Shown piece by piece: positions 1 through 5,537 of a DNA stretch of 6,351 nt. A program made the position numbers and the translations under genes. This DNA is from an uncultured archaeon A07HN63 (GTDB lineage: Archaea; Halobacteriota; Halobacteria; Halobacteriales; Haloferacaceae), in assembly GCA_000496215.1 (NCBI GenBank), contig KI543218.1:59183-65533 (forward strand). Direction: 5' to 3'. Within the stretch, counting starts at the first letter, position 1. Every line of letters starts with the position of its first letter. Below the pieces are notes generated by a model that worked only from the letters and a program-made list of their open reading frames with translations, had not been told where the DNA came from and ran no database searches.

Positions 1-1159
1 GCTTTGAACCCTTTTGTTTTGCAACTGATTCTGTATGGTCAATATCTATTTGAGTAACCCTATCAAAAAAGGTTCTCAGCACGATTGGTGCTTCCAACCG
101 CGCTATTGGTGCGCCGATGCAATTGTGAGCCCCACTGCCGAAGGCTAAGTGATCAGGGTCTCTTTCAGGCTTAAAAACATCTGGATCAGCAAAACGCGCA
201 GGATCCCTATTCGCTGCACCAATCCATAAAATTACTATTTCATCTGCTGGGATTGTTGTTCCCCCCATGGTAACTGCTTCTTTCGTTTTCCGTGCTCGAG
301 CTTGGAGTGGACTTCTGTACCGAAGTATCTCCTCAAGTAGGAGGTCTAAATCATACTCATTCATATCTTCAACAATGGCATTATCATCCAGTATATGGAC
401 TGCATTCGCAAGTAGTTCTGACATCGTTCCTTGACCAGCTAGTGCAAAATCAAAACAGTTTGAGCCTATTTCCTCCGCAGTTAGCTCCGTCTCTTGAGCT
501 AATTTAGAAATAAGATCATTCTCTGGTGATGCTCTACGCTCACTAACTAGTTCTTTGAAGTATTCAGCAGCCCCTTCCATGTGGCCCCTCTTTATACTTC
601 CATCGGCACTATCTTCGCTCGTCATAACAGATCTGAATGTCTCTAACCAGCTTAACAACTGGTCGTGATCTTCATGTGGGACTCCGATAACGTCCATTAT
701 GACTCGAAGAGGAACCGGCACGGCAAAATCGCTCACAAAATCAAATTTGTCTGTATTAGTTTGTGAAATATCTAGCTCTGAGTTGGTAATCGACACGATT
801 GACTCCTCAACACCTTGCAGCATTCTTGGACTAAAGTATTCAAACAGTTCTCCTTTTACTTTCTTATGATTTGATCCATCAGACCAAACCATAGCGGCGT
901 CAAAATAAGATAACGGGTCTTTTGATTGACCCTTTGTCAGTGGCGGCCGAAGTAGTCGTTTATTATCTTGTAAGCCTTTTTTCACTTGTTCATAACTAAA
1001 AACATCGTATACACCACGCTGACTATCATACTGAACCGGTGATGTGCGTCGTTTTTCATGATACCAATCAAACGGATTGTGTAACGCCTCATCGGAACGC
1101 AACCCCTCTGGAATTTCGCTGTCCGTCTCTACATCGGTTACCGTTGATTCAGATGCCAT
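1..1159 (-). CDS. Cytochrome P450 (3' end outside window)
   Basis: A soluble, bacterial-type cytochrome P450: a heme-thiolate monooxygenase that would insert one oxygen atom from O2 into an organic substrate using electrons from a ferredoxin or similar partner. I translated it by hand from the ATG at 1159; 386 codons are visible with no stop, and only about 15-30 C-terminal residues should be missing. The K-helix ExxR motif is E277-I-L-R280 (EEILRYRSP). The meander reads AANRDPARFADPDVF, and the heme loop FGSGAHNCIG carries the ligand Cys347. The I-helix reads AGQGT at 241-245: the Thr is kept, but Gly stands where Asp or Glu is usual. No signal peptide or N-terminal membrane anchor is seen. 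Codons are AT-rich, unlike the genes to the right. It diverges from the ABM-domain gene at 1438, and no redox partner gene is in view. Substrate unknown; family call very secure. Confidence 0.95.
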   Translation of the reverse strand, partial: MASESTVTDVETDSEIPEGLRSDEALHNPFDWYHEKRRTSPVQYDSQRGVYDVFSYEQVKKGLQDNKRLLRPPLTKGQSKDPLSYFDAAMVWSDGSNHKKVKGELFEYFSPRMLQGVEESIVSITNSELDISQTNTDKFDFVSDFAVPVPLRVIMDVIGVPHEDHDQLLSWLETFRSVMTSEDSADGSIKRGHMEGAAEYFKELVSERRASPENDLISKLAQETELTAEEIGSNCFDFALAGQGTMSELLANAVHILDDNAIVEDMNEYDLDLLLEEILRYRSPLQARARKTKEAVTMGGTTIPADEIVILWIGAANRDPARFADPDVFKPERDPDHLAFGSGAHNCIGAPIARLEAPIVLRTFFDRVTQIDIDHTESVAKQKGSK

Positions 1160-1180
1160 ACTCAAACAATTTTCAAGAAA

Positions 1181-1190
1181 TTATTTAAAA
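1181..1190 (-). promoter_or_regulatory. TATA-like box of the P450 gene
   Basis: On the minus strand this reads TTTTAAATAA. Its centre lies about 26 bases upstream of the P450 ATG at 1159, the spacing expected from an archaeal TATA box to a transcription start. No Shine-Dalgarno sequence lies between, so a leaderless mRNA starting at or next to the ATG is inferred. The surrounding DNA is AT-rich, which raises the chance of a coincidental match. Confidence 0.5.
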
Positions 1191-1324
1191 CTTCACTAAG
1201 TATATTCCTTACATGCTAAATCAAACTGTAGTTATTGTCTCAGCATGTATTATATACCAAGTTATTACAAGTATGAATGTGTGAATATTATTTTAATAAT
1301 ATAGATAAAAAGTCAGGCGCCGCC

Positions 1325-1351
1325 GTCTGTATGTAATAACTAAATACAGAC
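1325..1351. repeat. Inverted repeat, possible operator
   Basis: Perfect 8-base arms GTCTGTAT and ATACAGAC are separated by 11 bases. The repeat lies about 87 bases upstream of the ABM start and about 165 bases from the P450 start. Spacing and symmetry would suit a dimeric transcription factor, but no regulator gene is visible in the window and the function is inferred. Confidence 0.45.
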
Positions 1352-1402
1352 TCGCGCTGAATATACTACCGGTATGTCGGCATCATACTTCAGATTCAAC
1401 CA

Positions 1403-1414
1403 TTTATTTTATTT
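1403..1414 (+). promoter_or_regulatory. TATA-like box of the ABM gene
   Basis: The T/A tract TTTATTTTATTT is centred about 29 bases upstream of the ATG at 1438. There is no Shine-Dalgarno motif in the bases before the ATG, so a leaderless transcript is the likeliest arrangement. AT-rich context limits confidence. Confidence 0.45.
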
Positions 1415-1437
1415 GTTTAGCAACTAGTTACTAATTT

Positions 1438-1746
1438 ATGATCGTAATTCATTCAGAGGTCCCAATTAAATCTGATTCAAAAGAAGAAGCAACCGATGTC
1501 CTAAAACGGATGGCGGCGAAATCCAGACAAGAATCTGGGGTTATTGATTATAGAGTGACGTTCGATATTGAAGACACTACTGTCGCCAGAATAATTGAAC
1601 AATATGAAGATTGGTCAGCGGTGGAAGCACACGAATCAAGCAGCCATCTTGAGTGGTTTCAGGATGCCATTGAACCGCTTATGAGCAGTGATCCACAGCT
1701 GTTCCAGTATGAAGTATCGAGTAAAACCGAAGCGGAGGGGCCATAA
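1438..1746 (+). CDS. ABM-domain (YgiN-like) monooxygenase family protein
   Basis: A 102-residue cytoplasmic protein that is essentially a single antibiotic biosynthesis monooxygenase (ABM) domain, a dimeric alpha/beta ferredoxin-like fold. Visible hallmarks: a first strand MIVIHSEVPIK; a helix with EEATDVLKRMAAKSRQE (about 16-32); ESGVIDYRV, matching the family's 'E.GC..Y'; the strand ARIIEQYEDWSAVEAHESSSH (about 50-70), matching 'E.W....A...H..S.H'; and a last strand LFQYEV. Length equals the usual single-domain size. Members include quinol monooxygenases such as YgiN, cofactor-free oxygenases of polyketide tailoring and heme-degrading enzymes, so the substrate cannot be told. AT-rich like the P450 it diverges from, which hints at a shared origin and perhaps a shared oxidative pathway. 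It ends 32 bases before the convergent transporter stop. Confidence 0.9.
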   Translation: MIVIHSEVPIKSDSKEEATDVLKRMAAKSRQESGVIDYRVTFDIEDTTVARIIEQYEDWSAVEAHESSSHLEWFQDAIEPLMSSDPQLFQYEVSSKTEAEGP

Positions 1747-1760
1747 ACCCCGAATAGAAG

Positions 1761-1780
1761 AACCACCTCTGTGGGTGGTT
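1761..1780. terminator. Hairpin between convergent genes
   Basis: AACCACC (1761-1767) and GGTGGTT (1774-1780) form a perfect 7-base stem with a 6-base loop, 15 bases past the ABM stop codon. The right arm overlaps the stop codon of the minus-strand transporter (TAA, 1779-1781). It could act on both converging transcripts. No long T-tract follows on either strand, so it may stabilise RNA ends rather than terminate. Confidence 0.45.
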
Positions 1781-3350
1781 ATTCGTCGTCCTCGCCGCCA
1801 GCGACGATTGTCCGTCGGCCGTCGCGGTCAAGCGTGCGAACGCCGTAGCTGTCCTTTGTGGCGTAGGCGACGGCGACAAAGATGACGAGACTGACGCCGG
1901 CCGCGATGAACGTCGGCAACCCGTCGAAGGAGGCGGTGAAGATGTCGTTGTTGATGTACAGCAGCGTGTTCTCGTAGGCGTAAGTCGTCGGCACTAAGAC
2001 GAATAACACGAGCCGGGTCAGCGACCCGCCGACCATCGAGGCCAAGGCTGCCGGCGTGGTCGACATCTCCGGCCAGTAGAGTCCCAACACCAACGGGACG
2101 AACGCCCCAGCCAGCATGATATCGAAGGCCAACACGAGCAACATCCCGGTCGCTGAGACCCGGATGGCAAGGAAGATACCCAGCAGTGTGATCGGGATAG
2201 ACATCAGCCGGGTGACCGTCAGCAGCTTGTCGCTGTCGGTGCCGAGCAGACTGTCGTCGTTGCCCGTGTCGTCAGCCGCGCCGCCATCGGTGGCGACTGC
2301 CTCGCTTTCATCGACACGGATGTTGCCGATGTTGCGAGCGATGACCGCCGACGTGCCGAGGATTGCGCCATCGCTCGTTGAGAAGGAGGCAGCGAGAATC
2401 CCCGCGATGACGAGCGCGGCCAACCACGGCGGCACCGCGTTTTGTAACAGTGTATACAGGATCGCCTGTCCACCCGTTTCGACCCCCAGCGACACCAGAA
2501 TCGGGTTCGCCGACAGCGCGACGATGGAGAACGGAATGCCGATGATTAGCGTCCCAGCCGCACCAATAAAGCAAGCCTTTCTGGCGGTTTCGGGGCTATC
2601 GGCCGCAAACACCCGTTCCATGAAGTCGATTGCAACGATATCCCCCAACCCGAGGGCAACGATAGTGGCGAGATTAATGTAGGCACCCTGACTCGGGTCG
2701 GTCAACTGGCCGAGGTTGGTTGGCCCCATCCCCTCGGGAATCGTGATACCGTACTGTGTCACCACGAAAACGATGAGCCCGATTGATCCGACGAGCGCGA
2801 CGCCGGCCTGCAGCAAGTCGGTGTAGGCAACCGAAAAAAGCCCGCCGGCGACTGTGTAGGTTAGCACAAGCCCAGCAATAACGAAAACACCGACCTGAAA
2901 ACTCGTCCCGACGAAGATCTCAAAGAGGAAGCCTCCGGCGACGAGGTTACCCGCCAAGAGGAACGCGTAGGCCACCGACATGATGAGGCTGGCGAGGACT
3001 TCGGCTGTCCGGCCATACTTTCGGCGGTAGAAGTCCGGGAGCGTCGTAAGGTTCATGCGGTTCATCGGCTTGGCGAAAAACAGCCCAGTCAGGAACAGAC
3101 AGGTTGCCAACCCGACTGGAAGTGCCGCTCCGGCCCAGAACCCGAATGACGCGACGAGGTCCGTATTGCCGAGCGTCGCATTTGCGTCCAGTGACTGCGC
3201 CATCAGCGTCGCCGCCGCCAGCGGTAGGATCAACCCTCGGCCGGCGACAATGTAGTTGACGCTGTCGCCTTTCACCTTTCGAGCAACATAGAATCCGATG
3301 CCCAGCATTGTCACGATGATGCCGACGATTCCATACAGGATGACGCTCAT
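1779..3350 (-). CDS. Sodium:solute symporter family protein (SSF/SSS)
   Basis: A 523-residue multi-pass membrane protein of the sodium:solute symporter family (Pfam SSF, TC 2.A.21), which imports organic solutes with Na+. Hydrophobic segments run from residue 4 to about 496, consistent with the usual 13 helices. Family marks: TLPDFYRRKYGR (103-114), YTVAGGLFSVAYTDLLQ (165-181), MERVFAADSP (244-253), and AASFSTSDGAILGTSAVIARNI in the eighth helix, where S324-T325 align with the Na2-site Ser/Thr of PutP. The loop after it (about 345-375) is long and acidic, and the C-terminus ends GGEDDE, both typical halophile surface adaptations. The start is supported by a Shine-Dalgarno site at 3358-3365. 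Substrate (choline, proline, carboxylate or other) cannot be assigned. No small DUF485- or DUF3311-type partner gene precedes it. GC-rich, like the chromosome core. Confidence 0.95.
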   Translation of the reverse strand: MSVILYGIVGIIVTMLGIGFYVARKVKGDSVNYIVAGRGLILPLAAATLMAQSLDANATLGNTDLVASFGFWAGAALPVGLATCLFLTGLFFAKPMNRMNLTTLPDFYRRKYGRTAEVLASLIMSVAYAFLLAGNLVAGGFLFEIFVGTSFQVGVFVIAGLVLTYTVAGGLFSVAYTDLLQAGVALVGSIGLIVFVVTQYGITIPEGMGPTNLGQLTDPSQGAYINLATIVALGLGDIVAIDFMERVFAADSPETARKACFIGAAGTLIIGIPFSIVALSANPILVSLGVETGGQAILYTLLQNAVPPWLAALVIAGILAASFSTSDGAILGTSAVIARNIGNIRVDESEAVATDGGAADDTGNDDSLLGTDSDKLLTVTRLMSIPITLLGIFLAIRVSATGMLLVLAFDIMLAGAFVPLVLGLYWPEMSTTPAALASMVGGSLTRLVLFVLVPTTYAYENTLLYINNDIFTASFDGLPTFIAAGVSLVIFVAVAYATKDSYGVRTLDRDGRRTIVAGGEDDE

Positions 3351-3357
3351 CGCGCGC

Positions 3358-3365
3358 TCACCTCT
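3358..3365 (-). promoter_or_regulatory. Shine-Dalgarno site of the symporter gene
   Basis: Reads AGAGGTGA on the minus strand, 7 bases before the ATG at 3350. It differs in one base from GGAGGTGA, the complement of the archaeal 16S rRNA 3' end, and so fixes this start. It also implies that this mRNA has a leader, unlike the leaderless starts proposed elsewhere in the window. Confidence 0.8.
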
Positions 3366-3410
3366 GTCGTGGTTTGAGATACTGATACGTGTTTGTGTAC
3401 TCTTCCTTGG

Positions 3411-3424
3411 AAACAGAACTGTTT
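3411..3424. repeat. Short palindromic dyad upstream of the symporter gene
   Basis: AAACAG-AA-CTGTTT has perfect 6-base arms around a 2-base centre, about 60-75 bases upstream of the symporter ATG. A second small dyad, TTCC-TT-GGAA (3403-3412), abuts it. The position between candidate TATA elements and the gene would suit an operator. Role inferred only from symmetry and place. Confidence 0.35.
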
Positions 3425-3649
3425 TGCGTGCATATTATCGACAAAGGTGAAGATTCAATCATGAATAAAAAACTCTGGCCTGTATTTGTATAGTTACTTT
3501 TCCCTCGCGGGAGTATGCATGAACACTCTAGGCTTGTACTAGTGTGTATATACAATTCATACGCTTATCCGATCAACAGGACGATCAACATGAGGCGGCC
3601 GCAGCCATCGGTGTCAACCGCCCCGCGTCAGTTTAACAGAATATAAAGA

Positions 3650-4063
3650 CTACAGCCGGGGTAACTGTTTAGCCGTCTGGTCGGCTTCGATCCGAAGTTC
3701 CTGCCAGTTGAGCAGCCCGCGTTTGAAACCACGATAGCTCAACGCGTTGCCGTGCGGCGCGAAAACGACCAGCGCAAACGTCTCTGGGATTGAGCGTTCG
3801 TCGATTTGGGTGAGCCCAGAAACGGACCTCGGACTGGTGTGAGAGTGATAGAACACGCGTGGCGGTGGCGGCGCGCGTCCGTCAACGGTTGTCTCAAATC
3901 GCCGTTCGGGTGTCGCCGAATCGTTCACAATCGGGACGTGACGGGTCGCACGCAGGCGACGACCGCGGCGGACACAGTCTAGAAAGCCCCCAGCCTCCTC
4001 CGGATGGTGGGTTGTGATGTGGCTCTCGATAGAGGCACAAATTGGCGGTGGGACGACGATCAC
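3650..4063 (-). CDS. JAMM/MPN (Mov34/PAD-1) metalloprotease-like protein
   Basis: A JAB/MPN-domain protein. JAMM enzymes are zinc isopeptidases; in haloarchaea characterised members remove ubiquitin-like SAMP modifiers, and prokaryotic relatives can act in other sulfur-carrier or peptide pathways. From the GTG at 4063 (138 residues), the N-terminus IVVPPPICASIESHITTHHPEEAGGFL gives the catalytic Glu23 in E-x-x-G-x-L. The zinc motif HSHTSPRSVSGLTQID supplies His73, His75 and Asp88. Thr85 stands where the usual S-x-x-D serine lies. The frame stays open to an ATG at 4168, overlapping the purU end, but those 35 extra residues are Cys- and Lys-bearing and do not resemble the domain. AAAGATAATC (4085-4094, minus strand) sits about 27 bases upstream of the GTG at 4063, which favours the short, leaderless start; GTG at 4084 is a third option. 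Lies 91 bases behind purU on the same strand. Confidence 0.8.
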   Translation of the reverse strand: MIVVPPPICASIESHITTHHPEEAGGFLDCVRRGRRLRATRHVPIVNDSATPERRFETTVDGRAPPPPRVFYHSHTSPRSVSGLTQIDERSIPETFALVVFAPHGNALSYRGFKRGLLNWQELRIEADQTAKQLPRL

Positions 4064-4084
4064 CCTGATCGGCCAAGGAACCAC

Positions 4085-4094
4085 GATTATCTTT
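4085..4094 (-). promoter_or_regulatory. TATA-like box of the JAMM gene
   Basis: On the minus strand this reads AAAGATAATC, preceded by CCCC, and its centre is about 27 bases from the proposed GTG start at 4063. No Shine-Dalgarno motif precedes that GTG, fitting a leaderless transcript independent of purU. The match is modest. Confidence 0.35.
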
Positions 4095-4154
4095 GGGGAC
4101 CCGATGTGACAGTCCTTTCGCTTGGTAAGGGAGTCACACACCCAGTGAGATGTC

Positions 4155-5123
4155 CTAATCGTCGGCAACGCTCGGCGTCTCGCTCTTGTCGAGATTACTA
4201 TCGACCGGCTCGGTCGGATTGTCCTCTTGGGCCGCCTCGGAGAGGCCGAGCTGGTAGTCGTCGGGATCGGCAGTGTCGCGGAGACTCGTCCGGCCGCGGT
4301 GGACGGAGACGGCGTCGTCGAGATGGAGTTCGACCGCCTCGATGAGCGCCTCGGCTTCCAGCGGCTGGCCGCGGGCCTTGATCTCGTCCATCAGCGCGTC
4401 GTCGGGGATGTTGAACGCGCGCTGGGTGATGATCGGTCCCTGATCGAGGTCGGTCGTCACATAGTGGGCGGTGACGCCGCCGACGCGGACGCCCTCCTCC
4501 TTGGCCTGCCGGTAGGCCGCCGCGCCAGGGAACGAGGGCAGCAGGCTCGGGTGAATGTTGATGATCCGATCCTCGTACCGGAAGACGATCTTCGGGCCGA
4601 GGATGCGCATGTAGCGAGCGAGCACGATGAGGTCCACATCGTGTTCGGCCAGAATGTCGAGCATGCGGTCCTCGTCGGGCGAGCCGTTCCCGTCGCCGAT
4701 ATCGTAGAAGGGGATATCGGTCGGCTCGACGAGGTCGCGGAGGTCACCACGGTTGCTGATGACCGCCGATATCTCCACGTCGAGTTCGCCGTCGTCGGAA
4801 GCAGCCTCTATCAGCGCCTCCAGACAGTGGGACTCCTTGGTGACGCAGACGGCGATCCGCTGTGTGTCGCGGTCGCTAGGGAAGCGGATCTGGATCTCGA
4901 CGCCGAGTTCGCGGCCCAACTCGACGAGTGCGCTCCGGAGTTCGTCCCGCTCGCAGGTCATCTCGGCGGTGTCGACCCGCATCGACATCCGGAACAGCCC
5001 GTCACGAACAGCCTGATCGAGGTCCTCGATGTTGATTCCGCGCTCGAACAGCAGGGTGGTGACGCGTGCGATCAGTCCGGTCTTGTCGCCGCCGATAACC
5101 GTGATCTCGGTCAGCTCCGTCAT
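4155..5123 (-). CDS. purU: Formyltetrahydrofolate deformylase (PurU-like)
   Basis: Predicted to hydrolyse 10-formyl-tetrahydrofolate to formate and tetrahydrofolate in the cytoplasm, balancing the one-carbon pool used in purine synthesis. With 322 residues from the ATG at 5123, it has an N-terminal ACT domain (about 1-82; LTEITVIGGDKTGLIARV) and a formyltransferase domain (about 88-275). Visible marks are AVISNRGDL, IPFYDI, DLIVLARYMRILGP and INIHPSLLPSFPG, with catalytic Asn189 and His191, and Asp227 in LDQGPI. VSVHRGRT near 273-280 matches the 'V..GNRT' end of bacterial PurU. A further tail of about 40 acidic residues is probably disordered. HPSLLPSFPG is closer to PurN than to the HHSFLPAF of E. 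coli PurU, so GAR formyltransferase activity cannot be excluded. It diverges from purS-purQ. The ATG is preferred over the GTG at 5129 because that GTG lies inside the Shine-Dalgarno site. Confidence 0.92.
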   Translation of the reverse strand: MTELTEITVIGGDKTGLIARVTTLLFERGINIEDLDQAVRDGLFRMSMRVDTAEMTCERDELRSALVELGRELGVEIQIRFPSDRDTQRIAVCVTKESHCLEALIEAASDDGELDVEISAVISNRGDLRDLVEPTDIPFYDIGDGNGSPDEDRMLDILAEHDVDLIVLARYMRILGPKIVFRYEDRIINIHPSLLPSFPGAAAYRQAKEEGVRVGGVTAHYVTTDLDQGPIITQRAFNIPDDALMDEIKARGQPLEAEALIEAVELHLDDAVSVHRGRTSLRDTADPDDYQLGLSEAAQEDNPTEPVDSNLDKSETPSVADD

Positions 5124-5128
5124 CGACA

Positions 5129-5135
5129 CACCTCC
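5129..5135 (-). promoter_or_regulatory. Shine-Dalgarno site that decides the purU start
   Basis: GGAGGTG on the minus strand is a full match to the archaeal anti-Shine-Dalgarno. Measured from the GGAGGT core it is 6 bases before the ATG at 5123. The in-frame GTG at 5129 begins within the site and so is an unlikely start. Confidence 0.85.
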
Positions 5136-5195
5136 ACGCCGCTATCGAGTGCGGTCATTACCCGGCCGAACGCCGCCGCCAGTCAAAAACGTGTC

Positions 5196-5230
5196 CATCC
5201 GGCGATACGGCCGTCAGCGCCGGCATCCGG
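5196..5230. promoter_or_regulatory. Dyad and direct repeat in the purU-purS control region
   Basis: An 8-base palindrome ACGGCCGT (5207-5214) is flanked by CCGGCG (5199-5204) and its complement CGCCGG (5218-5223), giving a nearly symmetric dyad that is off by one base. The heptamer CATCCGG also occurs twice in direct orientation, at 5196-5202 and 5224-5230. The element lies between two divergent one-carbon/purine genes, so a shared operator is a reasonable inference, but GC-rich DNA produces such palindromes easily. Confidence 0.4.
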
Positions 5231-5235
5231 GGCTT

Positions 5236-5247
5236 CGAAAAAGCTTT
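5236..5247 (+). promoter_or_regulatory. Candidate core promoter of purS-purQ
   Basis: CGAAAAAGCTTT is the only A/T-rich patch shortly upstream of the purS ATG at 5274, centred roughly 31-33 bases away. That predicts a transcript with no leader or one of a few bases. No Shine-Dalgarno motif precedes purS, which agrees with leaderless initiation. Confidence 0.45.
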
Positions 5248-5273
5248 CCACGCCCCTCGCCGAATCCTCGCCA

Positions 5274-5537
5274 ATGCCCGCCTACACCGCGACCGTGACC
5301 GTCCGCCTGAAAAGCGGCGTCCTCGACCCCGAAGCCGAAACGACCAAACAGGCCCTCGAACGGCTCGGCTTCGAGCTCGACGCCCTCCGCTCGGCCGACC
5401 GCTTCGAGATCGATCTCGACGCCGACGACGCCGCCGAGGCCGAGGAGCGCGCCGAGTCGATGGCCGAACGCCTGCTGGCGAATCCGACGATCCACGACTA
5501 CGAGGTGTCGGCGGCCCCCGCCGCGGAGTCGGCATGA
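5274..5537 (+). CDS. purS: Phosphoribosylformylglycinamidine synthase subunit PurS
   Basis: The small structural subunit of FGAM synthase, the fourth step of purine synthesis. PurS dimers bridge PurQ and PurL and help carry ammonia from the glutaminase to the synthetase site. The 87-residue protein begins MPAYTATVTVRLKSGVLDPE, with the family's V.V.LK.GVLDP.G strand-turn. TKQALERLGF (24-33) follows, then the acidic helix of AAEAEERAESMAERLLANP (about 53-71), matching 'A......ML.NPV', and the last strand IHDYEV. Length is typical. The reading frame is open far upstream across the purU region, but only this 3' part has family similarity, and the ATG at 5274 gives the exact PurS N-terminus. The stop overlaps the purQ start as ATGA, so the two are translationally coupled and form an operon. 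A short Ala-rich tail follows the domain. Confidence 0.95.
   Translation: MPAYTATVTVRLKSGVLDPEAETTKQALERLGFELDALRSADRFEIDLDADDAAEAEERAESMAERLLANPTIHDYEVSAAPAAESA

Larger units (their letters stand above)
1160..1437. other. AT-rich divergent intergenic region with inverted repeats
   Basis: A 278-base spacer between the divergent P450 and ABM genes. I see no gene in it. It holds a TATA-like box at each end and three perfect inverted repeats: TACATGCT (1210-1217) with AGCATGTA (1242-1249); GTCTGTAT (1325-1332) with ATACAGAC (1344-1351); and AGTTATTAC (1260-1268) with GTAATAACT (1333-1341). There is also an 8-base palindrome, TACCGGTA, at 1367-1374. A short GC-rich patch (1316-1326) sits inside the otherwise AT-rich stretch. 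Confidence 0.6.
3351..3649. other. Intergenic region upstream of the symporter gene, no convincing gene
   Basis: About 300 bases between the symporter start and the end of the JAMM gene, AT-rich up to about 3590 and GC-rich at 3592-3627. It contains the symporter Shine-Dalgarno site, a dyad at 3411-3424, and minus-strand T/A tracts near 3430-3440 and 3460-3470 that could serve as TATA boxes. A short coding-like stretch on the plus strand ends at 3636. A 65-residue minus-strand reading frame here has no recognisable features and unusual composition for a halophile, so I do not call it. Confidence 0.6.

Noticed and set aside
292..507. 71-codon plus-strand frame within the P450 gene
   Set aside because: Antisense to the conserved P450 core including ExxR and the I-helix; no family features.
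2116..2682. 188-codon plus-strand frame opposite the symporter
   Set aside because: Ser/Ala-rich antisense shadow of a clear membrane transporter, with no start signals or family features.
3358..3555. 65-codon minus-strand frame upstream of the symporter, as a possible small partner subunit
   Set aside because: No hydrophobic segments like DUF485 or DUF3311 partners, non-halophilic composition, and it covers the symporter Shine-Dalgarno site. Looks like noncoding DNA.
3595..3602. GCGGCCGC palindrome as a cloning or functional site
   Set aside because: A NotI-type 8-mer arises readily in GC-rich DNA, and nothing around it supports a role.
5127..5129. GTG at 5129 as the purU start
   Set aside because: It falls inside the GGAGGTG ribosome site; the ATG six bases later has ideal spacing.
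4227..5273. Long plus-strand open frame running through the purU region into purS
   Set aside because: It is antisense to purU, an artefact of GC-rich codons. Only the last 87 codons (5274-5537) match a family, PurS, with a proper start.
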